A stretch of DNA of 64,000 bases, taken from positions 82,901,784 through 82,965,783 of the forward strand of contig NC_072893.1 in NCBI RefSeq assembly GCF_027943255.1. The letters run 5' to 3'. The notes below the pieces were generated by a model that saw only the letters and a program-made list of their open reading frames with translations, had not been told where the DNA came from and searched no databases. This document shows positions 1 to 10,961 of this stretch, in pieces. The DNA comes from Anastrepha obliqua (lineage: Eukaryota; Arthropoda; Insecta; Diptera; Tephritidae). A program made the position numbers and the translations under genes. The first letter of the stretch is position 1. The number at the start of each line of letters is the position of its first letter.

Positions 1-629
1 TGGGTGTGTGTTATTGACAAAAAAATTGTGTTGGCTTGTTCTTATGGCCAGCAATTGCGGCATTATCGCAGTTTCATGGCAACGGTATGGCGACCCTCCT
101 TCGCACCACTGTGCCGCCTCCCATCACCCACCATTCATTCGATAATGTCAGCAATAGTGATTCGACTGGCTACATTGGTGGTTTAAACGCTCCTGTGATG
201 ATGGCAACGCCATTACGAAGCTCTCTCACACTTTTTCACTAATAGTTGTGTGTGTTTTTGTGCAACTAAGCAATTTCCATTGAACAAAGTTTGCCACAAA
301 TTTGAGGTTTGTATGGCAAAAGCAGGTCAATTACTTTGCTTTACTAATCTGGCGGCAACTATTTGGCGTCGGTGCGGGTGGGGGTTAATTGAAAGCTTTT
401 GCAGTAAACCATTATTGGAAAAAACATGGAAAAAACCAGTGCTGGTAATAAATTCGTAAAACTTTGTTTTTATCACAAAGCAATTAGCTAAACTGTAGTA
501 TTACCTAATAAAATTCTATTGGAATTAGTGAATTTCATATTTAAAGATGATAAACCAAGTCATAGAAAAAGTTTCCTCTTGAGCACTTATAATAGTTATT
601 GACAAAGTAATATGTAGATTCCAGCTATA
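1..629. other. Non-coding flank, no gene recognised
   Basis: The short open frames here overlap on one strand and carry no recognisable domain. The last 200 bases become AT-rich towards the mariner boundary. I see no RNA gene, terminal repeat or splice-supported exon. Confidence 0.6.
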
Positions 630-631
630 TA

Positions 632-697
632 CGAGATTTGTTCACAAAATAAGGTGAATTTTCGAATTTCGCTGGCTACGTACATTCGACTTTCGAT
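632..697. repeat. Mariner terminal inverted repeat, left
   Basis: Its partner is the reverse complement of 1,370-1,437. Mismatches are few and scattered, and the conserved core AAGGTGAATTTTC sits about 20 bases from the end. Confidence 0.75.
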
Positions 698-738
698 TAT
701 TATTTTTTTATGTTTGTACACTCGTCTCGAAGATATGA

Positions 739-1247
739 TCACGGTTTTAGCCATATTGCACGTTTAGTATGTTTGTGAGAGGCATAAATAAGGAAATCTG
801 GATCATCCTTGACGTCATTCAACAATTTCTGAGCGGTGCTCATACGACGTTGTTTTTGGTATAAATTCAGTAATTTGGAACGAATTTCGCTGCCACACAC
901 TTCAAGCCCAAAATTTCCGAAAAGATTGCATGGCATGAGCCAACCAAATTGTCGATATCCTCACCAACTTATCTAATTGTGATTCGACGATTCTCCATAA
1001 CAATTTTCTTCACTTTCTCAACATTTTCATTGCTTGCTGATGTACTTGGGCGTCCAGTGTGAGCGTCGTCATTCATATCTTCTCGACCTTGGCCTTCTGT
1101 GACAAGCTTATACCTCTTGTAAATATGTGTTTGACTCAGCATACTCTCCTTGTATGCCACTGTCAACATTTCAAGTGTTTTTGTGCACTTAATTCTATTT
1201 TTTACACAAAATTTGATGCAACTTCTTTGATCAATTTTTTTCGATAG
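739..1247 (-). pseudogene. Mariner transposase, N-terminal half only
   Basis: On the minus strand from about 1,245 the frame reads IDQRSCIKFCVKNRIKC, typical of the mariner N-terminal helix-turn-helix. It continues to GRPSTSASNENVEKVKK, the linker between the two DNA-binding helix-turn-helix units. Further down, after frame breaks, remnants such as SCHAIF, VAAKFVPN and DDPDFL match the family order. The coding sequence stops just before the first catalytic Asp region, and the DDD domain is absent. Transposase cuts and pastes the element at TA sites; this copy cannot encode a working one. At least two frameshifts are needed to follow the homology, so this is a dead copy. Confidence 0.75.
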
Positions 1248-1369
1248 CAGAAAATCGCCGAACTCTCAAAACACTTATCTTATTATGCCTCTCACAAATT
1301 GAACATGCTATATTGCTAAAACGGTGAACATGTATTTCGAGATGTGTGTACCAATATCAAAAAAATAAT

Positions 1370-1437
1370 ATTTGAAAGTCGAATGTACGTAGCGCGCGAA
1401 AATTGAAAATTCACCTTATTTTTTTAACAAACCCCGA
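1370..1437. repeat. Mariner terminal inverted repeat, right
   Basis: This is the inverted partner of 632-697. It ends in accccga immediately before a TA dinucleotide. Confidence 0.75.
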
Positions 1438-1439
1438 TA

Positions 1440-1911
1440 ACTCTCATACTCTTGGAAAACAGGACTGTTTGTGGTAGAACAGCATTTTCCGAAGAAGTGC
1501 ATCCGAAGCTGTAAAATATTTTTTTTATTTCTTTATGCTTACATAAGTTTCCCCTACCGCTACAATGTTCAATACGAGTATTGTATTGTTGGAGATAGGG
1601 AAGTAAATGTGTTATCTCCTTCTAGCCTCAAGCCACTTTTTCTTTCAGAGCTCCAACACACACTAAACTAATATAGTTGCTTTTCGCCTTGGAAAACCGT
1701 GAGAAGGAACAGTGGAAGTTCCAGCGAATGTAGAAGATGGTCTAAAACTGGATAGGAAAAACTTAGCAAAGATTGTACTACCATCTCATATATTGTCTTG
1801 TTACTTGATAATATTTCTTCGATAGAAATAATCATATGCATTCGAGAGAGACATCATTATAAACAGATGGCAGCCGGAGGTATTGGGCGCGTTCTCAATT
1901 ATTTCATATCT
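1440..1911. other. Non-coding spacer, nothing recognised
   Basis: No domain-bearing frame or repeat structure is seen. The 66-codon plus-strand frame at 1,471-1,671 resembles nothing I know. Confidence 0.5.
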
Positions 1912-2134
1912 CGGCCGCCATAGCCGAATGGGTTGGTGCACGACTACCATTCGGAATTATGTAGGTTCGAATCTCGGTGAAACACCAAAATGAAGAAAAA
2001 CGTTTTTCTAATAGTGGTTGCCCCTCGAGAGGCAATGACAAACCTCTGAGTGTATTTGTGCCATAAAAAATATCCTCATAAAAACCCGTTTGGATTCGGC
2101 GTAAAATTGTAGCTGCCTTCATTTGTGGAACAAT
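1912..2134 (+). mobile_element. tRNA-derived SINE, copy 1
   Basis: The head carries an A box-like block (tagccgaatgggttggtgc) and a B box-like block (ggttcgaatctc), spaced as in a tRNA internal Pol III promoter. The body continues with the family blocks aggcaatgacaaacctc, gagtgtatttgtgcc and catttgtggaacaa. The same body recurs at 16,946, 33,763, 34,806, 41,866 and 45,169 and in the split copy around 15,227/16,318. This copy lacks the final block seen in the full-length copy at 16,946-17,262. SINEs encode no protein and move using the machinery of a partner LINE. Confidence 0.85.
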
Positions 2135-2635
2135 AATTCTTTATTTGTTTACAAGCCTCGTTATTAAGGCTAAAATTAACTTCGAAGCAGTAAATCACTC
2201 TTTGAGATTCTGATGCTTTAATTATGTGAGTTTGTTGAAATTGTTAGAGGTTGGCTGAAAACTAAGAAAGGATAAATAAAAGAACTTGGATTTTACAATG
2301 ATTTTTAATTAATCCCATTCAACTTCAATACACTTATTTCCTATAAATTTGTACAATCTGTGGAATGACTTGCCCGAAGCTCTGCAAAACACACTTATTT
2401 GCAAAGTAATTCTTCATCTATTGTAAATTGTAGAGAGATCCACAAATCTGAGATGCCTATGGCAATATAGCTTTCACACTTAGTCAAACTGTGATTTTTA
2501 TTTTATTTATTTATTTATTCATTAATGTCCAACACAACTCAGAACAGATATTTAGGATATATATTAATTCAAAACTAAAATACAAATTTTACAATATTCA
2601 ATATTAAAAAGTGTAGTAAAATTAAATTATGATAT
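2135..2635. other. Mostly AT-rich spacer with a possible RT tail fragment
   Basis: At about 2,345-2,420 on the plus strand the translation LWNDLPEAL resembles the C-terminal LWNSLP motif of jockey/CR1-type reverse-transcriptase proteins. The stretch is too short to annotate firmly. The rest is AT-rich with an ATTT-type simple repeat near 2,500. Confidence 0.4.
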
Positions 2636-2649
2636 CAACACGAGAACCC

Positions 2650-2995
2650 ATTAAATTGCTAAAAATATGTACAAGTTGCAAAGCCAACGCAAAAAATCTT
2701 GCAACGGCGAAAATTTCTGCACGGAACATTGAACTGTATTCTTTCTAGAAGGACCGGGCAGTCAATTTCGCCACTAACAAGATCAAATATAAATGACACT
2801 GCCTGAAAAGTACCTCTGTCACTTAATGGGAAGAGATAAATCAATCGACAGCGAGATTCGTACGATGGTTTCGGGTCCGAGATATTGTGTGAATGTATTG
2901 CGAAACGTACAAACATTTTTGAACCCTCTCCACAAATAATGACGCAAATTTGTTCATTAATTTCTGGTAACTTTTTTTTGGTCATTGACGCACAG
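2650..2995 (-). pseudogene. Jockey-like retrotransposon, C-terminal RT fragment
   Basis: The minus-strand frame (108 codons) includes SYESRCRLIYLFPLSDR, FIFDLVSGEIDCP and ERIQFNVPCRNFR. These resemble the conserved region after the fingers and palm in jockey/CR1-clade reverse-transcriptase ORFs (pattern ...YESRL.LI.L..L..RR...F..D...G.IDCP.LL..I.F..P.R). The same pattern is present, more decayed, at 25,040-25,330 on the plus strand. It is only the last part of ORF2; no RT palm motif is visible upstream, so this is a truncated relic. The assignment rests on motif order alone and the family name is an inference. Confidence 0.55.
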
Positions 2996-3229
2996 TAGGA
3001 AATAAAGAAAAACGAATTTTCTTTGAAACCCTTGCCATTTTTTTAGAATTTCTGTTGCCGCTAAAAATTGAAAAAAGGAATTTTAAAAAGCTTGCAGAGA
3101 CATAATAAATTGATAAAATGAAATAAAACTTTTTGTGCGTTCAAATAAAAGATGAGAAATTAAAATGGAGCATACATTTTGATCACTCTATTCGTGCCTA
3201 GATAGTCCTTGCAATACTTTTCAACTAAC
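2996..3229. other. AT-rich spacer
   Basis: No coding potential or repeat structure recognised. Confidence 0.5.
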
Positions 3230-3660
3230 CGGCATTTAATTAAACTTTTTCTTATGTACAGGTGGTGGCTCTTTTTGAGTATTTCCCAGTGCACTATGCC
3301 CTCCCAGGCTCACCAAACACATATCATGACTTTCTTTGACGTCAAAGCAGCTATTTTCGAACTTGGCAAACCATTTACGTGCTGTAGACTCGCCTATGAC
3401 ACCTTCTCCATACACGTTGAAGCGTCCCGGTATACTTCGGCAACTTCGGCAGCTTTTTGACCTCGATGAAAACCAAAGAGGAGCAGGTGTCGAACATGTG
3501 GATTTTTGCCTTCTGGGTATTCCATTTCTAAACCTCAAAACTAATAAAAAATTAAATAACTCAAAAATACAGTTAATATATTTTTGTAGAGCAAACAGAC
3601 TTCTATCGTATGAATACTTACCTCTTTGCCAAACAGCAAACAAATCGTTGTAAAACAAAA
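3230..3660 (-). pseudogene. Deleted mariner transposase (family of the 56-kb copy)
   Basis: The minus-strand translation begins near the RNA- or exon-like leader at about 3,650. It includes GIPRRQKSTCSTPAPLWF and then GESTARKWFAKFEN, a mariner helix-turn-helix region. It jumps directly to a block whose neighbouring frame corresponds to MICVW..EG.VHWE, which lies between the first and second catalytic Asp. Comparison with 56,200-56,960 shows the same nucleotide blocks in the same order (ctcttcggcagctttttgac, gagcaggtgtcga, tttcccagtgcac). Roughly 0.45 kb of the longer copy is missing here. Catalytic residues are absent, so it is non-functional. Confidence 0.7.
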
Positions 3661-3727
3661 GGAAATATCGAAACGCTATGAACTTATTCCCCGACCCAAT
3701 ACTTGAATCACTTGCTCACGAATCATT
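3661..3727. other. Spacer next to mariner relic
   Basis: Contains caatacttgaatcacttg, which partly matches the block repeated at 12,234, 18,184 and 52,771. Confidence 0.35.
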
Positions 3728-3853
3728 CAGCTGTTTCACTTTACCGTTAAATGAATAAAAATTCTACTCAACTTTATGTTCAATTTTGAAAATATGAGTT
3801 TATTGGTAAATTGAAATGCGAATTAAATGAAAATTTAAAAGTGAAACAGCTGA
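3728..3853. repeat. Short inverted-repeat unit, possible MITE
   Basis: CAGCTGTTTCACTTT with a nearby TTAAAT at about 3,729-3,751 is matched by its reverse complement ATTTAAAAGTGAAACAGCTG at about 3,832-3,852. The arms are about 20 bases and enclose some 80 AT-rich bases. No coding content or clear target duplication was found. It could be a tiny MITE or a chance hairpin. Confidence 0.4.
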
Positions 3854-5119
3854 GTAAATACCTCAACTGCGTACTCGACACCCATCAGGGTAGTTGCATG
3901 AAAAACTCGAGTAAAAAAGTGCTCGGTACTTTAACAAAATGTCGAGTGTTTACTCGTTGTTACTTGAATCGAAGTACCACCATTAGTGCCGTGTTTCTAT
4001 GGAATAATTTCTCTCTTTGCGTCTCGATTCTTCAGCTAAGCGTGATTAATTTTTTTGTTCATAATGGTTCACAATTTAGATTTCCTTAAATAAGAAGAAG
4101 CTAAGTAATTAAGTAAATTCGTACTTTTCTTACATTTTTTATTTTTCTTACAATATTCAGAATTTTCTGATCGCTTTAACACTTTTTCAGAAACTGTCAC
4201 AACTTTAAATTCTTTACTTATCAACGCCAAGTGCCCTAGTTCGCTAATCTTCCTTTCAAAAAGCAAAACAAAAACAACAACAACACCATTGCAAAATGAA
4301 TGTAGCCTCCTGGCAAACAATACATAAATCCCACTCAACGAACTTTTCACAACCAACACCACCAACTGGTTGCGAGACAATTTCTGTTGCTTTCAACCGA
4401 TCCCTTTAGCAGATAAAAGAGAACTTCCCGAAAAAGTTGCGAGTTCCGCGAAAAACTGTGTCAACATGCCAGCAGGCGGCAACATCAAAAGAATAAAAAA
4501 GACAAGATGACAAGAGTCAGTGGGTAAAATAAAGGTGAAGTGGTGTCGGAAGCGTTGTGTTGCTAAAGGAAGAGAACGGTGCAGGTGGATTTAATAGAAG
4601 AGGGCGTCGAGTAGTGAGAGGAAAGTGGTCGTCGATGGGTGTAACCACAAATGCGAATAACAGTACCAATAGTAACAATACCCTACTGCGAACTAACAAA
4701 AACAAAAAAAAAACAAAAAAATCCAATAAGTGACAGCAACAACAAAGATGACGACAAAAGCGTCATCTGACTACAAAAGAAGGTGGATACTTGCTTTTTT
4801 TCCTGTGCAGTATAGGATGAGTTTAGTTGAGCGGTATGTAATAGAGGGTCTTCCAAGAATGAGTTTCTGAAATGAATCACATGTTTTTAGAAATTCACTA
4901 TGGCGCTTTATCATAGTCGAAAATTAGCAGGTTATATAGAGAGGTTTATGAAAAATTATAATTTGTTTTAATCAAAGTCGAATTATTACCCGGTTTTCAC
5001 TCAGAATCAGATTTAAATACCGAAGGCTGGTAATACATTTTTTGTAACACATTAAAATCAAAAGAATTTTACGAATATCTGTGCACCTAAATATTAAAAA
5101 CTAATAACCATATACATAT
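3854..5119. other. Non-coding region
   Basis: Contains asparagine-codon-like AAC/AAT runs around 4,260-4,750 and poly-purine stretches. Several short frames occur on both strands but none has a recognisable domain or consistent start context. Confidence 0.5.
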
Positions 5120-5470
5120 ACTTTTTATTAAACTGAAGGAGATTTTGGTATAATAAAAGACGAAAATGATTTTTATCAAAAACAAAAAATCATCAAAAAT
5201 CAACGCGAATTTTGTGTCAATTCAAACTGACACTTTATTATATCAAAATTTAATGAGTTAAAAAAACTGCTACTTAAAAATTTTCTCAAAATTCTGGTTA
5301 AAAAGTTTGAGATTTTTATACAATTTTTTTTAATTTCTTAAAATGTTGTAGAAGGTTTGAAACTTTAAGTTACATGGTTTTGTTATAGTACGAACTATAA
5401 TTTTATAAAAAATAAATTAAATAAAAAACTAAAAAAATTGTCAAAACTTTACAATTATTCTGCCAGCAGT
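5120..5470. repeat. Decayed relative of the 40-kb MITE interior
   Basis: Blocks such as atgatttttatcaaaaac, atcatcaaaaatcaacgcga, ggtttgaaactttaagttac, atggttttgttatag and tttataaaaaataaatt occur in the same order as at 40,480-40,790, inside the inverted-repeat element at 40,158-40,832. The terminal repeats (TGTGTTCACAATAATAGCAG) are not visible here, so this would be an old internal fragment. AT-richness inflates apparent similarity, hence the modest confidence. Confidence 0.45.
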
Positions 5471-6509
5471 ATATCAGAAATTAATAAATCAGTAACTTTA
5501 TTGGAAATTTGTGTACTTTTGCTATTATTTAATTTTCAAAGTTGAAAATTCGAATATAAATTTATAAACATAGATTTATCAGATGGCATTAAATGTTTAT
5601 CAAAGCTGGTTCTTACTTGTACGATTTTAACTAGTATGATATGTTAGTAAAGAAAATAAATCCAGCTCTAAGTATTTCGTTCCTGTTTAAGTAGATCGGA
5701 ACTCAACGTGGTACTATGATTTTGCGCCAATTAACAATTAGTTATCTGATGATGTTACATAACCTCAAATATAGCTCAAAGTCGTGACTTTCGAAAGATT
5801 TTAAGTTGAAAAACTGAGGTTTTTCTGAGCTCATCTTCGGATACAGCAAGTCAAAAATCTTTGGAAAAAAGTAATTTGGTCCTTGAATCCGAAAGCTGCG
5901 CCACAGAAGACAGTCCAATGGCAGTAAATCAGATTTTTTTTGGCAGATACATTGCTGCAAATTATCTTCAAATTATTCATCTAAAAAATTCGCTTGAAAT
6001 AAATTAATTGTTTCTTTCACTGTGGCTGTGTGGCACGTCGCTTTCCCTTATCCATACCGTTAACGATAGGTAAGAAAAAGAACGTTACGTATTTCGATAT
6101 CGCTATTAGTTGATGTTAGACACGTGCTCAGCTTCAATATTAACCTAACAGTACTTACAAATTATATTTGTTTGCGTACCCGTCCAAATGGCTGTAAGAT
6201 TCGTGCGTGGAAATGATTTATTCAGCCAAACCGCCCGGTTTTTCTCGCTTGAAATTAACAAATTGTCGATGCTGTTGCCAATAAGAATATGAATTGCACC
6301 ATTCGGACAAATCCTTAAGCAAAATTCATCCGGTGGTGATTCCATTAAGACCCGAATTTGTACGAATGCCGTTCAATTGAAAAATTTCGATATTTTTCCT
6401 CCTTTCATAAATTTCGACAGTCTCACGTAGGCAAGTAATATGCAGCCTTCATTCGCCTATTCGGAGCATAAACTATATTCATCTCTTAAAATAAATATAT
6501 GCTACACTA
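5471..6509. other. Non-coding region
   Basis: Two minus-strand frames, 5,742-5,960 and 6,145-6,345, have no recognisable motif and no start or splice context. I treat them as chance frames, though a very old TE relic is possible. Confidence 0.45.
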
Positions 6510-6514
6510 TTCTT

Positions 6515-7190
6515 CTTCTTGTTTGGCGCGATAACTGCATACGCGATTTTGGTCGAGTTTAAGAAAGCGCGCCAGTCGTTTCTTTCTCGTGCTAACCGCT
6601 AAGTGAAACCAAGTCCTTCACCACCTGATCTTTTCAACGCAGAGGAGGCCTTCATCTTTATCTGCTACCACCAGCTGGTACCGCATCGTATGCTTTCAGA
6701 TCCGGAGCGTTTGTATCCATTCGGACGACATGACTCAGCCAATGTAGCCGCTGGACTTTTATTCGCTGCGGTATGTCTATGGCGTCGTAAAGTTCATACA
6801 GCTCATCCTCCCATCGTCTGCGATAATCGCCGTCGCCAACGTGCAAAATTCCAAAATGCGGAATCATTCTCTCAAACACTCCAAGTCACACTTCATCGGA
6901 TCTTGTCATCGTCCAAGCTTCTGCGCCTTACGTTAGGACGGGCATGATGAGAACCTTGTAAAGTGTTAGGTTTGTTCGTCGAGAGATGACTTTACTACGC
7001 AATTGGTTACTTAGTCCAAAGTAGCACTTGTTGCCAAGAGAGATTCTCCGTGGAATTTCAAGGTTGACATTATTATCGGAGCTAATGCTGGTTTCTATAT
7101 AAACGTAGTCTGTTACAACCTCGGAACGATAACAGTCAACAGTGACGTGCGTGTGACATAGAGGTACTTCGTGTTGTACATACCACGTAT
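6515..7190 (-). mobile_element. 3' end of endonuclease/RT-type non-LTR element
   Basis: On the minus strand the translation includes MFERMIPHFGILHVGDGDYR, then WEDELYELYDAIDI, then KVQRLHWLSHVVRMD. This is the conserved C-terminal segment following the RT domain of non-LTR elements. Further upstream (about 6,940-7,190) frame-broken sequence encodes the preceding segment that normally reads ...LSRRT..LLYKTLI.PVL. The 3' end carries a (AAG)n-like tail, seen as attcttcttcttg at about 6,510. The copy at 29,215-30,325 has the same termini on the other strand. The copy is 5'-truncated and holds no catalytic RT residues. Confidence 0.7.
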
Positions 7191-7673
7191 GTATAAATAA
7201 ATATATTTCCTGTGGTTTCTAGGAGGAACAAGGGGCCTCTTGCTTTCGTTAGTCTGTGAATTTTAAAATGTGTAGGGGATTGGCCTTCCGCAGCCAAGCC
7301 TCATTCCGGGTCTTCAGAGCCAAAACCTGAGCATGGCTAGTAAAATGGATTTCATTTCATCGATTTCTGTTTTGAAAAGTGATTCTAGCGGTTTGTGATG
7401 CACTTTGTAATAAAAATGAACGATCCGAAATATAATAATGAAAGTTGATACAGGAAAATAATGTAGCTAATATCGCACTACTCTCTCTACTTGTATCCAC
7501 TCTGCTATGATGTACTCAGTGTTCCTTAAAGTAATACACAACCTAAAGGAAATGTCCGTCTGAACAAGAATCGGCTCTTTCTCGTCATATACATACAAAC
7601 AGGCTCAAATGAAGTAATAGTTATTAGTAAATAGTCCCGTATTTAATATCATCAGTCCACCGAAGCTAGACAT
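7191..7673. other. Spacer with no recognised feature
   Basis: No domain, terminal repeat or RNA structure identified. It ends at a TTAA (7,674-7,677) that is the piggyBac target site. Confidence 0.5.
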
Positions 7674-7677
7674 TTAA

Positions 7678-7740
7678 CCCTACAGTAGTCGCGCCCCTGA
7701 AACTGACGTAATTGGTCACGCGGTCTACATATGTAATCCT
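7678..7740. repeat. piggyBac left terminal and subterminal repeat
   Basis: Starts CCCTACAGTAGTCGCGC directly after TTAA. The block GGTCTACATATGTAATCC is repeated inverted at the right end (10,922-10,945). Confidence 0.85.
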
Positions 7741-7969
7741 TTTTAAAATTAAAAATACAAAAGATAAATATTTAATTCTTCCATTGCTTTTGTTTTAAGT
7801 ATTCTTGTTATTGTTTAATTTATTAATATTAATCAAAAATAACATAAATAAACTTTCTGTTCTTACATAAAATAAATAAAAACCAAAACTTCATTTTTTA
7901 ACAAAAAATTAAGATACTTCACAAAAGTATAAAATATATATAAAATAACCAGAAGATAATTGAGATGTT

Positions 7970-8952
7970 TTAATTGTTTTCGAAACATGACGTACATACA
8001 GTCTTGGAATGATCAGGACAAATGAATTTATTGCAAGCGTTACACACTTTACGGGTGCTTTTATTACGGGCCCTTCCACAATCGTAGCAACGACCGATGT
8101 AGTTATTGTGCGTTGGACCTTGATGACTTACAAATTGTGGAAGATCCAAGAAGTCTTTTATTTTAAATGTCAGTGTTCTAGGTAGCGTAGTAAGTGTTAA
8201 TCTTTGGTGAGCCAGTGGTTTCATCCAAGACAAGGCTAAGTCTATGAGAAAATCACGCCTTTTGACAGATTCATAGTTACTGTTTGCAGTGTAAATGCAT
8301 AATACGTTGAGAGCATTGAGGTTTACAAGATTATAGAACTTAGTCAGCGGCCACCTTCTCGAATTCCTAGATACGTCATAAAGAGAACACATCTTGTCAA
8401 CCAGATCAACGCCATTTTTAGTGCGATTATAGTATGTTACTATTTCCCGCTTTCGTTGATCTCCGGTGTCAGAATCAATCGCTGTATCGTTGTGCATTGT
8501 AGACATGGCTATTACTACTTTGTTGGCTTTTGGTACATAAGAAACCAGAGTATATGGAGAGTGAGTGATTTTGAGAAGCATATTGTTAGAGGCAATTCTA
8601 AATTCCCGGGGAACTTCTCTTTTATCTTTTCGAACGGTAGCAACCATTGTAATTCCATTATCAAATCATTGCTTTGCTATTTTCAGAGAGGAAAACCAAT
8701 TGTCCATAGTAATATGATATGTCTATTCAAAATTGGTTGCACCATTCTCATCACGATATCAAATCTCTCGTCGCTTAACCGAAATGGACCTTCGGGTTGT
8801 TGGCCGGCGTAAATTTCTAAGTTATAGGTGTATGGGTAATGAACATCTACAAGTGCAAAAACTTTCAGTCCATACTTAGCAGGTTTATTTGGAATATACT
8901 GCCGAAAAGAACAACGCCCTCTGAAGGACAAGAGTTGTTCGTCCAAAGTCAT
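7970..8952 (-). pseudogene. piggyBac transposase, C-terminal two-thirds
   Basis: From 8,952 downwards the frame starts MTLDEQLLSFRGRCSFRQYI and continues through KVFALVDVHYPYT, TMDNWFSSL and YNRTKNGVDLVDKMC. These are the piggyBac DDD-domain landmarks, and all four acidic positions of the family (D268, D346, D447 and D450 in the founder enzyme) have an Asp here. The C-terminus is a Cys-rich zinc-binding domain (CYDCG, CNACNKFICPDH, CTSC). One frameshift lies near 8,690, just before TMDNW, and one in-frame stop follows at about 8,660. The N-terminal region (about 250 residues in the family) is absent. The enzyme would excise and insert DNA at TTAA; this copy cannot. Confidence 0.88.
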
Positions 8953-9204
8953 TTCAGCAGAGTAGCATACATATGTAAATATTATAAGAAAAGTTCCACA
9001 AAATTGTAAAATGAAAAATTATGCCAAAAGTCCACTTTTATTTACAAAGTATAACTAGCTATTAGCATAAAACCTAATTTAAAATACTTACGTAATCGGT
9101 CGCGCGGCATACATACGTAGACCATGAATTTCACGAACCTCTAGCGACACAACTACATGCGACAATTAACAGCTAAGAGTGACTCTCAATTTGTTAGTTA
9201 CAAG
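8953..9204. other. piggyBac 5' untranslated and subterminal remnant
   Basis: Contains a second copy of the subterminal block (gtaatcggtcgcgcggcatac) at about 9,090. It ends with GTTACAAG, the left copy of the hAT target duplication (9,197-9,204). Confidence 0.6.
9197..9204. repeat. hAT target-site duplication, left
   Basis: GTTACAAG, identical to 10,857-10,864. Confidence 0.9.
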
Positions 9205-10856
9205 CAGTGGCGGATCCACGGGGGGGGGGGGGGGGGGGGGGGGGGTTGGTTCGGGTCCGGACCCCCCCCATTGGAATCATGCTCTACAATTTTATGTTTC
9301 AATTCTGTATGAGTCAAGTTAAAAAAAACAATATTTTTTTATATGCATTAGCAGTTTATTAGATTTTTCTTCCAGTTTTAATTTATTTTATAATAAAAAC
9401 AATTATAGTACGACGGACGCAATTCAAAATTTTGAATAATTACACAGGCCTGTGTAATTTCATTTTTGTCCAATTTCTAAAACGGCTACGAGTGTCTCTT
9501 GAAGTTTTTTTTGTGCTGAAAACGAATTTGATCTTGAAAATGCTCCAGCACGTCAGGACTTTTGGCAATTTGTGGTTAAATAGTCAAGAAATGCCGATTT
9601 TGGACATCTTTATGAATTTTTTTTGAGTAAGGTAAATTTTTTTTTTTATTTTCCACAACGGAATCGCAAAGTAATACTCTGTAGCTTTAAAATCCATTTT
9701 TTAAAAGACTTCTAGGATGAATGAAAAAAAAGTTATACTATTTTGAATTTAAGACTTTTAGACATGTAAATTCATTTTCTTAACGCCCTCTTTAATGGCG
9801 TTTTTTTTTCATATTTTTTTAATAAAAGACTGGTTTGAATATTGTTTTTGTCGTATTATAGAAATTTAATAAACAACATATCAAAAATAGACTATTCTTT
9901 GATTATTATCAGTTAAATGGTTGAAACTTGAATTTTTCATAGTGATTCTATTAATTTGAGCACCAACTGTACACTGCCTGTTCTTGGATACAAATTTTTA
10001 ACTTTACCTGTTTTTCCTTCTTTTTTATTTTTGGTTCTGATTCTGGATCAAGGCGCTCGAAATAAGAAAATAATGTTCTCTTCATGTTAGGAGGCGTATT
10101 AACAATCACATTAACTACTTGTCAACAAATGCTCGACACAATGTATTCTGCTCGTTGAAAGAAACAAAAGAATAGAAGCATGTTCATGCATGTTTAAAGA
10201 TAGCCTAGTTATTCACCAAAAAAACTTAGGGAAAAATCACTCGGCGCCGTCATCGCGATTTCGTTGGCGCGCTATTTAAAATTTCGAGTTAACAGTACAC
10301 AGGGTGCCGCCGTTACGATAAGGAAAAGCTGCAACGGCTCTTTCATGGTAACTTTCTTGCCGTTATATAGCAACACATGTTGTTAGAGAAAAGCGCAATT
10401 AAATATATAATATTATATATAAACACGACCGTTTCGTTTGAAGAACTTTATTGGAGTGAATTGAGTCACAGTAAGCATTAATACAAGAAGAAGAAGTAAA
10501 GAAGTTATAAACAGGGTTGATATTTTTTTCGTACTTAAACTATACATGGTTGAATTGCAAGTTGGCTCCAACACATGTTATAATATATTGTATCTTAAAT
10601 AGGTGTAATTATTTATGAAGGTGTCCCACGATGTATAAAAACCGCCAATTATTCTTGTAATTTTGAATCAAAGTCCTTTACTATTTTTAGAATTTTTTTT
10701 ACAAGATATCTAGAGCTATAAGTTTTTTCATCGGCTAGTCACGACATGCAGCGCGAATAATGCCATATTTTATTCACGAAATTGATTTTTAATAAAAACA
10801 CCCTTCTAAAATACCCCGGACCCCCCCCCCTTTATGAAATCCTGGATCCGCCACTG
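9205..10856. mobile_element. hAT-type insertion inside piggyBac
   Basis: Terminal inverted repeats CAGTGGCGGATCC are found at both ends, followed inwards by G-rich sequence on the left and its C-rich complement on the right. The insertion is flanked by a perfect 8-bp duplication, GTTACAAG, at 9,197-9,204 and 10,857-10,864. An 8-bp duplication plus CAGTGGCG ends are diagnostic of hAT. The 1,652-bp interior is AT-rich and shows no recognisable hAT transposase (no BED finger, no C-terminal dimerisation domain). It is probably a non-autonomous or heavily decayed copy. Because it sits inside the piggyBac, it inserted later. Confidence 0.9.
9220..9245. repeat. 26-base G homopolymer
   Basis: Uninterrupted run of G within the hAT terminal region. 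The corresponding right end has a shorter C run (about 10,821-10,830). The exact length is likely to be sequencing- or slippage-dependent. Confidence 0.9.
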
Positions 10857-10864
10857 GTTACAAG
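10857..10864. repeat. hAT target-site duplication, right
   Basis: GTTACAAG, identical to 9,197-9,204. Confidence 0.9.
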
Positions 10865-10919
10865 TAACAAAAATCTCCGATGAAATCGATGCACGATTTT
10901 CAAGAAATTTAAAATTTAA

Positions 10920-10961
10920 CAATGGTGGATTACATATGTAGACCGCGCGACTACTGCAGGG
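10920..10961. repeat. piggyBac right terminal repeat
   Basis: Reverse complement reads CCCTGCAGTAGTCGCGCGG and then TCTACATATGTAATCC. TTAA follows at 10,962. Confidence 0.88.

Larger units (their letters stand above)
632..1437 (-). mobile_element. Internally deleted mariner element
   Basis: About 0.8 kb bounded by long terminal inverted repeats. The left end reads cgagatttgttcacaaaata and the right end, reverse-complemented, reads tcggggtttgttaaaaaaat. Both continue through AAGGTGAATTTTC and then CTACGTACATTCGACTTTC, so similarity extends about 65 bases. TA dinucleotides lie at both outer edges, as expected for mariner target duplication. A normal mariner is about 1.3 kb, so roughly 0.5 kb of the catalytic half is missing. 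The element shares the TAAGGTGAATTT subterminal block with the mariner at 58,306-59,334, which suggests related families. Confidence 0.82.
7678..10961 (-). mobile_element. piggyBac-type element carrying a nested hAT
   Basis: The element is flanked by TTAA on both sides (7,674-7,677 and 10,962-10,965), the hallmark of piggyBac insertion. Termini are CCCTACAGTAGTCGCGC on the left and the reverse complement of CCCTGCAGTAGTCGCGC on the right. A shared subterminal block, GCGGTCTACATATGTAATCC, follows each, and a related copy occurs internally at about 9,090-9,125. Without the nested hAT and one target repeat the element is about 1.6 kb, against roughly 2.4 kb for a full element. The missing part is the N-terminal half of the transposase. 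Confidence 0.9.

Noticed and set aside
1912..1985. A true tRNA gene, from the A and B boxes
   Set aside because: The anticodon region cannot form a normal stem, no acceptor stem pairs, and the same head precedes a repeated SINE body in several places.
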